This document shows, one piece after another, positions 25,185 to 33,054 of a stretch of 64,000 nt of DNA. The stretch lies in the NCBI GenBank assembly GCA_031415055.1, contig JANOQZ010000024.1, forward strand, positions 1-64,000, written 5' to 3'. Position 1 is the first letter of the stretch. Every line of letters begins with the position of its first letter. The notes below the pieces were generated by a model. The model did no database searches, had not been told where the DNA came from, and saw only the letters and a program-made list of their open reading frames with translations. Origin of the DNA: JANMOK01 sp031415055 (GTDB lineage Bacteria; Pseudomonadota; Alphaproteobacteria; Rhodobacterales; Rhodobacteraceae). Both the position numbers and the translations under genes were made by a program.

Positions 25185-27212
25185 ATGGATTTGCTCGAGC
25201 ATCACCTGACCCAATCCGCGGCACCTGATATCGCCTGTCCGGCGAACTTTTTAACATCGCTCAATCACTGTGAAACGCCAGAACAGGCCCAAGCAGTTTT
25301 GCCAACATTGTTCGCCTTGGTTGCCGCCGCTCCCGATAGTGAAGACTACCAGATTGCCACCGCCAGAATGTTGGAACTGACCCGTCGCCGCGACAACATG
25401 CTCGACACTTGGGCAGCTCTGTCGCAACGCTTTCCGACCAACAGCTTGGCGCAACGTATGCACATGCGCTGGCTGCGCCGTGAAAACCGCGTCCACGAAG
25501 GCCAGGCAATTTTGCGGGCAAAAATGGGGCAGCGTGCAAGTCCGCACGACGCCGAATTATTAGCCGAACTTGGCGATTGCGACGGCTGCGATTTGATATT
25601 TGACCAATTGCTGTCGCAAAGCCCCGACGACGCTAAAACCCGCACGCTTTGGGTAAAACTGTTGCAAGCACGCGGCGATGTCACGCAAGCCTTGGCCGTC
25701 GCCGCCTCCCTACGCGGCCTTGAAAAACTATCGGCAAGTACGGTGACTTTGCTTGAGAAGTTGGATGCCTCGGCCAAGGCTTTGGAAATTCTCGATCCCG
25801 CTGTCATCGGCTGCATGAACTTGACTTCGGCTGCCCTGCATCAATCGATCCTGCATTTCCACGACCGCCAAGTCCCACCCTCGGTCAGCCCGCATTTGGG
25901 CGGCATTTCGTTTATCACGGGCACATTGGGGGCCGGTGGGGCTGAACGCCAGCTCACCCGCATCGCCTGCGCCATGCACAGACACCGAACTCATGATCAA
26001 GCCATCGAGGGCATCCGCCTGCAAGGTCCGGTCGAAATCGTCATCACCAACGTTTCCCACGCGGCAGGCAACGACTTTTTCCTTCCGCAAGTTCAAAGCG
26101 CTGGCATTGCCTTTACCGCCCTTAGCGACATCGAGGCCGAACCGATTGACGAGATTGGCCTACCATTGGGTCTGGTTTCCGACCTCGCTGCAGCGCTGCC
26201 GAAAAACGCATTGTTCGGCCTGCAGCGGCTGGTCGCCCACTTTCGCCGCGTGCGGCCCGAGGTCGCTTATATCTGGCAGGATGGTGCCGTCTTGATGGCG
26301 GCCTTGGCCGCTTTGGTGGCACAAGTGCCGCGCATTGTCATTTCGGTGCGCGGCATGCCGCCCAGTATGCGGCGCAATCTGGCCAAGGACGAATTCCTTG
26401 GCATGTATCAGGCTTTGGCCCGCGTCCCCGGTGTAGTGTTTTCCTCCAATTCACGCGCCGCTGCCGATGCCTATTGCAACTGGCTGGCGTTGCCGAAAAC
26501 CGCGTTCACCGTCATCTACAACGCCTTTGAGGCCGAAGCCAAAAACGTCGATCCCACCGAAACTGCCCGCTGGCATGCCTTTGCCAACCAGACGGAAGAT
26601 GCACAGATCACTATCGGCGGCGTCTTTCGCTTTGATCCCAACAAACGCCCGCTGTTGTGGGTAGAGTTTGCCGCAGCGGCCCTCCAAAAACGATCCGATT
26701 TGCGCTTTGTCGTCGTTGGTTCCGGCGCGGTGTTGGAACAATCCCGCGCTTTGGCCGAAAGCCTTGGCATCGCCGAACGAATCCTCTTTGTCGGTCATTC
26801 GCATTGTGTCGGCTATTGGCTGGGCAAAATGGATATCCTGACCTTGCTGTCAGAGTTTGAGGGCCTGCCCAATGTGCTGATCGAAGCGCAATTGGCGCGA
26901 CTGCCCGTCATCTCCACCCCGGCTGGCGGTGCCACAGAAACCTTTGTTACCGGTCGCACAGGCTTGGTGCTTAACTCGGCGAAAAACCCATCTCTTGATG
27001 ATTATCTGACCAAACTCGAGCAACTGATCTCCAGCCCGGCTCGTCTCAAATTCATGGGCCATATCGCCCGCGAACGGGCCCGCCAAAAATTCGCCCTGCC
27101 GGCAATTCTGGCGCAGACTGTGCAATTGTTCAAAGGCCACGGCCCGGCGACGCCCGAACAAATCACCGAAATGGCATTACAGCCGACAAAAATCGCTGGA
27201 GCACGACCGTGA
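25185..27212 (+). CDS. GT4-like glycosyltransferase with N-terminal helical extension
   Basis: A 675-residue protein. The first about 230 residues are helix-rich and resemble a TPR-like region (repeated LFALVAAAPDSEDYQIATARMLEL, LLQARGDVTQALAVAASL). From about 245 a GT-B glycosyltransferase follows: GTLGAGGAERQLTRIACAM (N-terminal GGAER loop), then GGVFRFDPNKRPLLWVEFA and the acceptor/donor motif LSEFEGLPNVLIEAQLARLPVISTPAGGATETFV, including the E-x7-E type GLPNVLIEA. It probably transfers a sugar from an activated donor during capsule or exopolysaccharide synthesis. Its stop overlaps the epimerase start (GTGA). Confidence 0.85.
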   Translation: MDLLEHHLTQSAAPDIACPANFLTSLNHCETPEQAQAVLPTLFALVAAAPDSEDYQIATARMLELTRRRDNMLDTWAALSQRFPTNSLAQRMHMRWLRRENRVHEGQAILRAKMGQRASPHDAELLAELGDCDGCDLIFDQLLSQSPDDAKTRTLWVKLLQARGDVTQALAVAASLRGLEKLSASTVTLLEKLDASAKALEILDPAVIGCMNLTSAALHQSILHFHDRQVPPSVSPHLGGISFITGTLGAGGAERQLTRIACAMHRHRTHDQAIEGIRLQGPVEIVITNVSHAAGNDFFLPQVQSAGIAFTALSDIEAEPIDEIGLPLGLVSDLAAALPKNALFGLQRLVAHFRRVRPEVAYIWQDGAVLMAALAALVAQVPRIVISVRGMPPSMRRNLAKDEFLGMYQALARVPGVVFSSNSRAAADAYCNWLALPKTAFTVIYNAFEAEAKNVDPTETARWHAFANQTEDAQITIGGVFRFDPNKRPLLWVEFAAAALQKRSDLRFVVVGSGAVLEQSRALAESLGIAERILFVGHSHCVGYWLGKMDILTLLSEFEGLPNVLIEAQLARLPVISTPAGGATETFVTGRTGLVLNSAKNPSLDDYLTKLEQLISSPARLKFMGHIARERARQKFALPAILAQTVQLFKGHGPATPEQITEMALQPTKIAGARP

Positions 27213-28204
27213 AATATTTCATCACCGGAACTGCCGGCTTCATCGGCTTTCATCTGAGCCGACTGCTGTTGGAATCCGGCGCGCAGGTGCATGGCTATGA
27301 CGGCATCACCCCCTATTATGATCAACGATTGAAACAGGCCCGCCACACCATCCTGCGGCGGTTTTCAGGCTTCTCGGCCAACGAAGCCATGCTGGAAGAC
27401 CGCGATACACTGCGCAAAGCCGCGCTACGATTTCAACCCGGCCGGATTGTCCATTTGGCGGCGCAGGCAGGTGTGCGCTACAGCCTTGAAAATCCTGCCG
27501 CCTATGTCGACGCCAACTTGGTTGGCACTTTCAACGTCCTGGAAGTGGCGCGAGAGATTGGCATCGAGCACCTCATGCTTGCTTCGACTTCCTCGGTTTA
27601 TGGCGCGAACCAAAAGATGCCGTTTTCCGAAGATGATGCCAGCGACGCGCCGCTGACGCTTTATGCGGCAACCAAAAAATCAACCGAGCTGATGGCCCAT
27701 TCCTATGCCAGCCTTTGGAACATTCCGACGACGTCATTCCGTTTCTTTTCGGTCTATGGCGCTTGGGGCCGTCCCGACATGGCGCTGTTCAAGTTCACCC
27801 AAGCAATCTTGGCCGGACAGCCGATAGACCTGTATAATCATGGCAAGATGCAGCGCGATTTCACTTATGTCGGTGATTTGGTCAAGGCAATCACCCTGCT
27901 CGCCGATTGCCCGCCACAGTCGCAGCAGAATGCGCCTTTCCAAGTGGTCAATATCGGCAATGCCGCGCCGGTTCCGCTACTCGATTTTGTCGCCGAACTG
28001 GAATTGTTGCTGGGCCGGATGTCATTGCGCAATTTGATGCCGATGCAAGTCGGCGACGTGCCCGCCACTTGGGCGGATACAACGAAATTACGCGCCTTGA
28101 CCGGCTTCCAACCCAATACATCGGTGCGTGAAGGCATTCGCGCCTTTGTCGATTGGTATCTCGAATACTATGGCCATAACCAAGCCAAAGTCGCCGAAGG
28201 ATGA
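27209..28204 (+). CDS. NAD-dependent nucleotide-sugar epimerase (UDP-glucuronate 4-epimerase-like)
   Basis: A 331-residue extended short-chain dehydrogenase. It has the NAD-binding motif ITGTAGFIGFHL at residues 5-16, the GYDGITPYYD segment typical of UDP-glucuronate 4-epimerases, the Ser/Tyr/Lys active site (STSSVYG and YAATKKSTE), and RFFSVYGAWGRPDMA. It would invert the C4 hydroxyl of a UDP-uronic acid or hexose. The start is GTG overlapping the previous stop; its own stop overlaps the permease start (ATGA). With the nucleotide-sugar dehydrogenase at the end of the cluster, it suggests a uronic-acid-containing polysaccharide. Confidence 0.88.
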   Translation: MKYFITGTAGFIGFHLSRLLLESGAQVHGYDGITPYYDQRLKQARHTILRRFSGFSANEAMLEDRDTLRKAALRFQPGRIVHLAAQAGVRYSLENPAAYVDANLVGTFNVLEVAREIGIEHLMLASTSSVYGANQKMPFSEDDASDAPLTLYAATKKSTELMAHSYASLWNIPTTSFRFFSVYGAWGRPDMALFKFTQAILAGQPIDLYNHGKMQRDFTYVGDLVKAITLLADCPPQSQQNAPFQVVNIGNAAPVPLLDFVAELELLLGRMSLRNLMPMQVGDVPATWADTTKLRALTGFQPNTSVREGIRAFVDWYLEYYGHNQAKVAEG

Positions 28205-29004
28205 GTGTTTTCGCCCCGGATCTCGGCTACGGCTTCACCCGCTGGAAGTCGGTGATTTTCGGCCTGATGGTCCGCGAAGTGCGCTGTCGCTATGCTTCCG
28301 GCAATATCGGCTATGCTTGGGCGTTCCTGATGCCCGCCGCGTGGATTGGCGGTCTGATCCTGTTTTTCGCCTTCCTCAACCACCGGCCCTCGGTTCAAGT
28401 GCCGGTCCCCTATTTCGTCGCCACCGGCATGCTGCCCTATGTCATTTTCCGCCAGACCATCACCGGCATGACCCGGGCGCTCAGTGCCAATCGCAGCCTT
28501 ATCGGTTTTTCTGGCATCCGCCCCGCCGATGTCTTTTTCGCCTTTGCCTGCCTTGAATTGTTGAATGCTGCGCTGCTGTGTTCCAGCATGTTATTGATCC
28601 TCGGCCTGATCTATGGCCCGATGGAAATGCACGACATTGCGGGCTTTATCACCGGCATTGTTCTGGCGTGGCTACTGGGCGCAAGCTTCGGGCGATTGGC
28701 GGCAATCTTGGGTGGCTCCAGCGATTTTGTTGCCCGCATTTTGCCCATTGCCTTGCGCCCGATGTTCTGGATTTCCGGGATATTTTTCACCACCGCCGAA
28801 CTGCCGGTGCAGTTGGCCAACATATTTTGGTTCAACCCGCTGCTGCATATCGTCGAACTGGTGCGAACCTCGGCATTCGGTGGCCTGCAAGACACGTTCA
28901 TCAACCCGCTGGTCCCCTTTCTTGCCATCAGTTTCTTCTATCTGGCGGCAACCGCTTTGCTGCTTCGCGGCGGCTGGCAAAACCACCGATTGGGTTGGCA
29001 ATGA
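28201..29004 (+). CDS. Capsule polysaccharide ABC-2 type export permease (KpsM-like)
   Basis: A 267-residue ABC-2 permease with about six membrane spans. The N-terminal amphipathic part (VIFGLMVREVRCRYASGNIGYAWAFLMPAAWIGGLI) and the C-terminal FWFNPLLHIVELVRTSAF segment are the classic KpsM/Wzm signatures. It would form the inner-membrane channel for capsular polysaccharide. It is flanked by ATGA overlaps with the epimerase and the KpsT-like gene. Its natural partner would be KpsT, but the adjacent homologue is degenerate. Confidence 0.9.
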   Translation: MSVFAPDLGYGFTRWKSVIFGLMVREVRCRYASGNIGYAWAFLMPAAWIGGLILFFAFLNHRPSVQVPVPYFVATGMLPYVIFRQTITGMTRALSANRSLIGFSGIRPADVFFAFACLELLNAALLCSSMLLILGLIYGPMEMHDIAGFITGIVLAWLLGASFGRLAAILGGSSDFVARILPIALRPMFWISGIFFTTAELPVQLANIFWFNPLLHIVELVRTSAFGGLQDTFINPLVPFLAISFFYLAATALLLRGGWQNHRLGWQ

Positions 29005-29678
29005 TCCAACTTGTGGATATCAGCCTTTTTGCGCTAGGCAATTCGGTCGCGGCACTTTTGCACCGTGCCAATGCCAAATTCCCAGCCAGTTCGCACACCG
29101 CAATTGTCAGCCATGCCAGCTTTAACAAATCGATGCTTTCGCAGCTATTGTTGAAAACCGCCCTGCCCCAGCGCGGGCAAGTGTTTCAACATGGGCAATT
29201 GTCGCCGGTTCTGGGCAACACACAAGCCTTCAACGCCCATCTGACCGGTGCCGAGAACGTGCAAATTCTGGCCCGCATCATGGGCGAAAATCCTCTCTCG
29301 GTCGTGGCTTTTGTTGAACAATTTTGCGCATTGGGCGATGATTTTTATCGACCCATTCGCCTGATCTCACCCATAAAAAAAGCAATGATTGGCTATGCAT
29401 TCAGCTTTGCGGCGCATTTTCCGTTTTATTTGGCCGAAGACATGGTCGGCACCGGAGATACCGCCTTCAAAGCCAAATGCGAGGCCATGCTGATGCAAAA
29501 AATGGATCGTGCCGGTATGATTTTTTTGACCTCAAACGCGAAAGCAGCCGAGAAATATTGCGACCGGTTTTATGCACTGGCCAAGGGCCGCTTTTTGGCC
29601 TGCGCAAGTGCGACCGACGCTTTTGAATTGTCCCATATGACAGAAAAAGAGAACACCCATGACTTCAGCTTTGTCTGA
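29001..29678 (+). CDS. Degenerate KpsT-like ABC ATPase homologue (pseudo-ATPase)
   Basis: A 225-residue protein that aligns with KpsT, the ATPase of capsule exporters, over its length. Recognisable features are LTGAENVQILARIMG, FVEQFCALGDDFYRPI, TGDTAFKAKCEAMLMQ and KYCDRFYALAKGRFL. The catalytic motifs are lost: Walker A is SHASFNKS (residues 37-44; Lys-Ser kept, glycines gone), the signature loop is ISPIKKAM (KpsT has YSSGMR), Walker B ends in LAED rather than an hhhhDE, and the H-loop His is Asn in LTSNA. The frame is intact and translationally coupled to both neighbours (ATGA with kpsM; 20-base overlap with the KpsE-like gene), so it is unlikely to be a decaying pseudogene. It may act with a separate active ATPase or have a structural role. 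Confidence 0.8.
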   Translation: MIQLVDISLFALGNSVAALLHRANAKFPASSHTAIVSHASFNKSMLSQLLLKTALPQRGQVFQHGQLSPVLGNTQAFNAHLTGAENVQILARIMGENPLSVVAFVEQFCALGDDFYRPIRLISPIKKAMIGYAFSFAAHFPFYLAEDMVGTGDTAFKAKCEAMLMQKMDRAGMIFLTSNAKAAEKYCDRFYALAKGRFLACASATDAFELSHMTEKENTHDFSFV

Positions 29679-30657
29679 AATGCCATTGAAACTGACCGAT
29701 GACTTTCGCCTCGCTGCTTGGCGCAATGACCGTGCTGCAATTGCGCAAAAAGAACGCGCACAACGGTTGAATATCGCCAGCCACAATCGCGAACAACGGC
29801 TGGAGCAATTCGAAATCGACAAAGAGCAACGACTGGACGCGAACCGGCACAAACGCGACGTTGAACTTGCCGAACGCGAATCGGCGCGACAATCCGAGTT
29901 GCGGGCGCGTCTAGTTGGCTTGGAGGATTTGTCCAACTTTGAAGACGAATTTCGCCGCTCGCGCCGCACACGTCAACGCAGCGGGTTGTTTAGATTCGGC
30001 TTTTTTGTCGGCCTGCCGGTGCTGGCGGTTACCTATTACATGATCAGTATTGCGACGCCAATTTTTCAAGCCACCACGATCTTTGCCGTCAGCGAAATGG
30101 CCGATACCAAGCCAGCAATAGCCAGCGCCGCTCTGACGGAAAACTTGTCATTCAAAGTCAGCCATTACCTGACATCTTCGGACATGATGCTGTTATTGCA
30201 AAGCAAGTCGGCCTTTCTCGACCAGTTTTCCCAAGCCGGTACCGAACAGGACATACGGCAAAAGATCATCGCGTTTTTTGGAGTCGATTCGCTGTCGAGC
30301 TACCGATCGCACGTCAGCGCAAGCGTCAACATTCAGGAAAATATTCTGACATTGCGCGTCGATGGCAATAGCCCGGAGCAGGCCAAATTGGCATCCCAGG
30401 CCATTCTGGAAATGGCCGAACTGCATTTTAACCAAAGGAGTATCGACAATAGCTACACAGTGTCGATGAACGGTTCGCCGCAAAATCCAACGGGCCCGCG
30501 CATTCAGTTTGAAACCCTGTCCGCCCCATATTCTGAAAACATGTCGTGGCAAAGGAATATCGCAAAAATAGTTTTTGCAACGCTGATCTTGAGCACGATA
30601 ATTTACTCCGTATTAACCGTGATGCTTGCAAGCTTTGCGCACTATTCGCGCAATTGA
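29659..30657 (+). CDS. Capsule export inner-membrane protein (KpsE/polysaccharide co-polymerase-like)
   Basis: A 332-residue protein with two membrane segments, near residues 111-132 and 304-325, and a periplasmic domain between, the layout of KpsE and other polysaccharide co-polymerase family 3 proteins. The periplasmic part has family-like stretches (YLTSSDMMLLLQSK, ILTLRVDGNSPEQAKLASQAILEMAE). The first about 105 residues form an unusually long, highly charged cytoplasmic helix or coiled coil rich in Glu and Arg (REQRLEQFEIDKEQRLDANR). It overlaps the KpsT-like gene by 20 bases. It would link inner-membrane export to the outer-membrane channel, whose gene is not in the window. Confidence 0.82.
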   Translation: MTSALSEMPLKLTDDFRLAAWRNDRAAIAQKERAQRLNIASHNREQRLEQFEIDKEQRLDANRHKRDVELAERESARQSELRARLVGLEDLSNFEDEFRRSRRTRQRSGLFRFGFFVGLPVLAVTYYMISIATPIFQATTIFAVSEMADTKPAIASAALTENLSFKVSHYLTSSDMMLLLQSKSAFLDQFSQAGTEQDIRQKIIAFFGVDSLSSYRSHVSASVNIQENILTLRVDGNSPEQAKLASQAILEMAELHFNQRSIDNSYTVSMNGSPQNPTGPRIQFETLSAPYSENMSWQRNIAKIVFATLILSTIIYSVLTVMLASFAHYSRN

Positions 30658-30705
30658 GCGGCCTAAACTTGGTCGTTATTGCCCCTCATCAACGGGAGCT
30701 TACAC

Positions 30706-32004
30706 GTGTTTGACACCCTCGAAACGCCGGAAAAAATCGCAATTGTCGGCTTGGGCTATGTTGGTTTTCCGGTCGCCATCGCCTTGGCGAAAAAATTCGC
30801 CGGTGTGGTTGGATTTGATGTCAACGAACAGCGCGTTGCAGCCCTCTTGCGCGGACAGGACAGTACAAATGAGATTGCCAGCAGCGAAATTCGCGCCTCC
30901 AAGCTTTTGGTAACATCCAACCCTGCCAAGATTTCGGGCACCAGTTTTTTCATCGTCACCGTACCCACGCCCATTGACCAAAGCCGCCGCCCTGATCTGT
31001 CGCCGTTGCAATCTGCCTGCGCCAAAATCGCACCGCATCTGCGCAAAGGTGCCGTCGTGGTATTCGAATCCACCGTCTACCCCGGTGTGACCGAAACCAT
31101 ATGCGGACCATTGCTCGAACAACTTTCCGGCCTGAAAATGGGGCAGGATTTCAACCTTGGTTATTCGCCCGAGCGTATCAACCCCGGCGACCGTGACCAT
31201 CCATTGCAGGCGATCACCAAAATCGTGGCCGCCGATTGCGACGCAGCCTTGGTCAGGGTGCGCAATGTCTATGCGACCATCATCGATGCCGGGCTGTTTG
31301 AGGCCCCGTCGATCAAAGTTGCCGAAGCCGCCAAGGTGATCGAGAACACTCAACGCGACGTCAATATCGCGCTAATGAACGAATTGGCGCTGATCTGTGA
31401 CCGCTTGAACATCCGCACCGCCGACGTTCTAAAAGCCGCTGGAACCAAATGGAATTTCCTGCCGTTTTCGCCGGGTTTGGTCGGCGGTCATTGCATTGGT
31501 GTTGACCCCTATTACCTGACCGCCCGGGCCGAGGAAGTGGGTTACCACCCCGAGGTGATATTGTCGGGCCGTCGGGTTAACGACGGCATGGGTCGTTTCA
31601 TCGCCGGTCGAGCTGTGCGCTTTCTCAGCCAGATGAAAGTCAGCACCCAAACCGCACGGGTTGGCTTACTGGGTCTGACGTTCAAAGAAAATGTGCCCGA
31701 CCTGCGCAATTCCAAAGCCTTTGATATTATTGACGAATTACGTGCCTACGGCGTGAATCCGATGGTGAACGACCCAATGGCCAACCCGGCCGACGCCAAT
31801 TCGTCCAACGAAATCCAATGGACCTCGCTGAAAAACATGCGCAACTTGGACTTGATGATCCTCGCCGTCCCGCACCGGCAGTATGTCACCAAAATCGGGG
31901 CGCGGCTGCAAAACCTTGTCCGCAAGGGTGGTGCCATTGTCGATGTGCGCTCGATGATGAATCCCGATCTGATCACTGGCAAACGGCTTTATTGGAGCCT
32001 CTAG
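30706..32004 (+). CDS. Nucleotide-sugar 6-dehydrogenase (UDP-N-acetylhexosamine dehydrogenase, TviB/WbpO-like)
   Basis: A 432-residue UDP-glucose/GDP-mannose dehydrogenase family enzyme. The NAD motif IAIVGLGYVGFPVAIALA is near residues 11-28 and the catalytic cysteine lies in GLVGGHCIGVDPYYLT near 255-270. Overall sequence (YSPERINPGDRDHPL, GLTFKENVPDLRNSKAFDIIDEL) is closest to the TviB/WbpO group that oxidises UDP-N-acetyl-hexosamines to uronates. I chose GTG at 30706, preceded by GGGAG 7 bases upstream, over a TTG at 30679. It closes the capsule cluster; FliG starts 3 bases later. Confidence 0.88.
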   Translation: MFDTLETPEKIAIVGLGYVGFPVAIALAKKFAGVVGFDVNEQRVAALLRGQDSTNEIASSEIRASKLLVTSNPAKISGTSFFIVTVPTPIDQSRRPDLSPLQSACAKIAPHLRKGAVVVFESTVYPGVTETICGPLLEQLSGLKMGQDFNLGYSPERINPGDRDHPLQAITKIVAADCDAALVRVRNVYATIIDAGLFEAPSIKVAEAAKVIENTQRDVNIALMNELALICDRLNIRTADVLKAAGTKWNFLPFSPGLVGGHCIGVDPYYLTARAEEVGYHPEVILSGRRVNDGMGRFIAGRAVRFLSQMKVSTQTARVGLLGLTFKENVPDLRNSKAFDIIDELRAYGVNPMVNDPMANPADANSSNEIQWTSLKNMRNLDLMILAVPHRQYVTKIGARLQNLVRKGGAIVDVRSMMNPDLITGKRLYWSL

Positions 32005-32007
32005 ATC

Positions 32008-33054
32008 TTGACCACCGCGTCTCAACGACAGCCGCATCTGCCTGCAATTGCAACCTCGCTGCTTTCGCCGCAACAAAAAGCCGCGGTTATCATCAGTCTT
32101 CTGGGAAAAGAAGCCGCGAAACCGGTGCTCGATCACCTTGAGGAAGGCGAATTGCGCGTCTTTGGCCAGACAATGGCGACTTTGGGTGACATCGACGATG
32201 ATACGATTCACGCCATTGTCAGCGAATTCATGGCGGCGGTGAACAAAAGCCAAGCGCTTATGCGCGGTAGTCTACAACAAGCGCTTGAACTATTGGCGGG
32301 CAATATCAGCGATTCGACGCTGAATCGGCTTCGTTTTGAACTCGACCAAGACAATACCGCCTCGGTCTGGCAATCCATCGCCGGTGTCGAAGTGGAACCC
32401 TTGGTCGAATGTCTGGCGAAGGAGCATCCGCAAATTGCGGCGATTGTTCTGGCGAAATTGCCGCCGGAAAAAGCTGCGGCAATATTCAATTTATTGGCGC
32501 CGGAATTTTCGCAAGACGTTATCAGCGCGTTCAATCAATCCGGTCGACCCGAACAAGCCTTCATCGACGACGTAGGTCGCAGTATCGCTGAAAAATTCGT
32601 ATTGCAGTCCTCCGACGCCGGACCGGTTGAAAAGCCAGCGGGCCAAGTCAGCAAAATGCTCGATTTTGTATCGGGCAGCGTGCGCGAATCGCTTTTGGCC
32701 CATCTCGAAGCCGCCGACCCGGCATTTGCCCGTGACGTGCGCAGCAAAATGTTCACCTTCAACGACATACCATCTCGGATCGACAATCGCGACATCGCCA
32801 AAATCGCCCGCGCCGTCGATCAGGGAACCTTGCTCAAGGCCTTGGCAGGCGCTTCTACCAACGCACCGCTGGTGCCACCCAAGTTTCTCGAAAACATATC
32901 TTCGCGTTTGGCCGACCAATTGAAGGAAGCAATGGCGGAACTTGGTGCGGTGAAATTGCAAGACTCGGAATCGGCGCAAACCGAAATCATCAAAGCCATC
33001 CGGGCGCTGGAGGAAAGCGGTGAGTTACAATTGATCGTTTTGGATGAGGTCTGA
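32008..33054 (+). CDS. fliG: Flagellar motor switch protein FliG
   Basis: A 348-residue FliG. The N-terminal domain (LSPQQKAAVIISLLGKEAAKPVLDHLEEGEL), the EHPQ motif of the middle domain (LAKEHPQIAAIVLAKLPPEKAA) and the torque-generating C-terminal domain (MFTFNDIPSRIDNRDIAKIARAVDQGTLLKALAGAS, then SSRLADQLKEAMAELGAVKL) are present. Aligned with Escherichia coli, Arg281 is kept, Asp288 is Glu, Asp289 is Ala and Arg297 is Lys. The start is TTG with GGAG 10 bases upstream. It follows a capsule gene and overlaps the convergent fliM-like gene by 30 bases; no other flagellar gene is in the window. Confidence 0.9.
   Translation: MTTASQRQPHLPAIATSLLSPQQKAAVIISLLGKEAAKPVLDHLEEGELRVFGQTMATLGDIDDDTIHAIVSEFMAAVNKSQALMRGSLQQALELLAGNISDSTLNRLRFELDQDNTASVWQSIAGVEVEPLVECLAKEHPQIAAIVLAKLPPEKAAAIFNLLAPEFSQDVISAFNQSGRPEQAFIDDVGRSIAEKFVLQSSDAGPVEKPAGQVSKMLDFVSGSVRESLLAHLEAADPAFARDVRSKMFTFNDIPSRIDNRDIAKIARAVDQGTLLKALAGASTNAPLVPPKFLENISSRLADQLKEAMAELGAVKLQDSESAQTEIIKAIRALEESGELQLIVLDEV

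Noticed and set aside
28578..29000. N-terminal extension of the KpsT-like frame upstream of 29001
   Set aside because: The extension lies inside the permease gene and has no ATPase-like sequence; the ATGA overlap with the permease stop marks the real start.
29001..29678. Pseudogene call for the KpsT-like gene
   Set aside because: The frame is intact for 225 codons, has overlaps with both neighbours and retains family sequence outside the motifs, which does not look like random decay.
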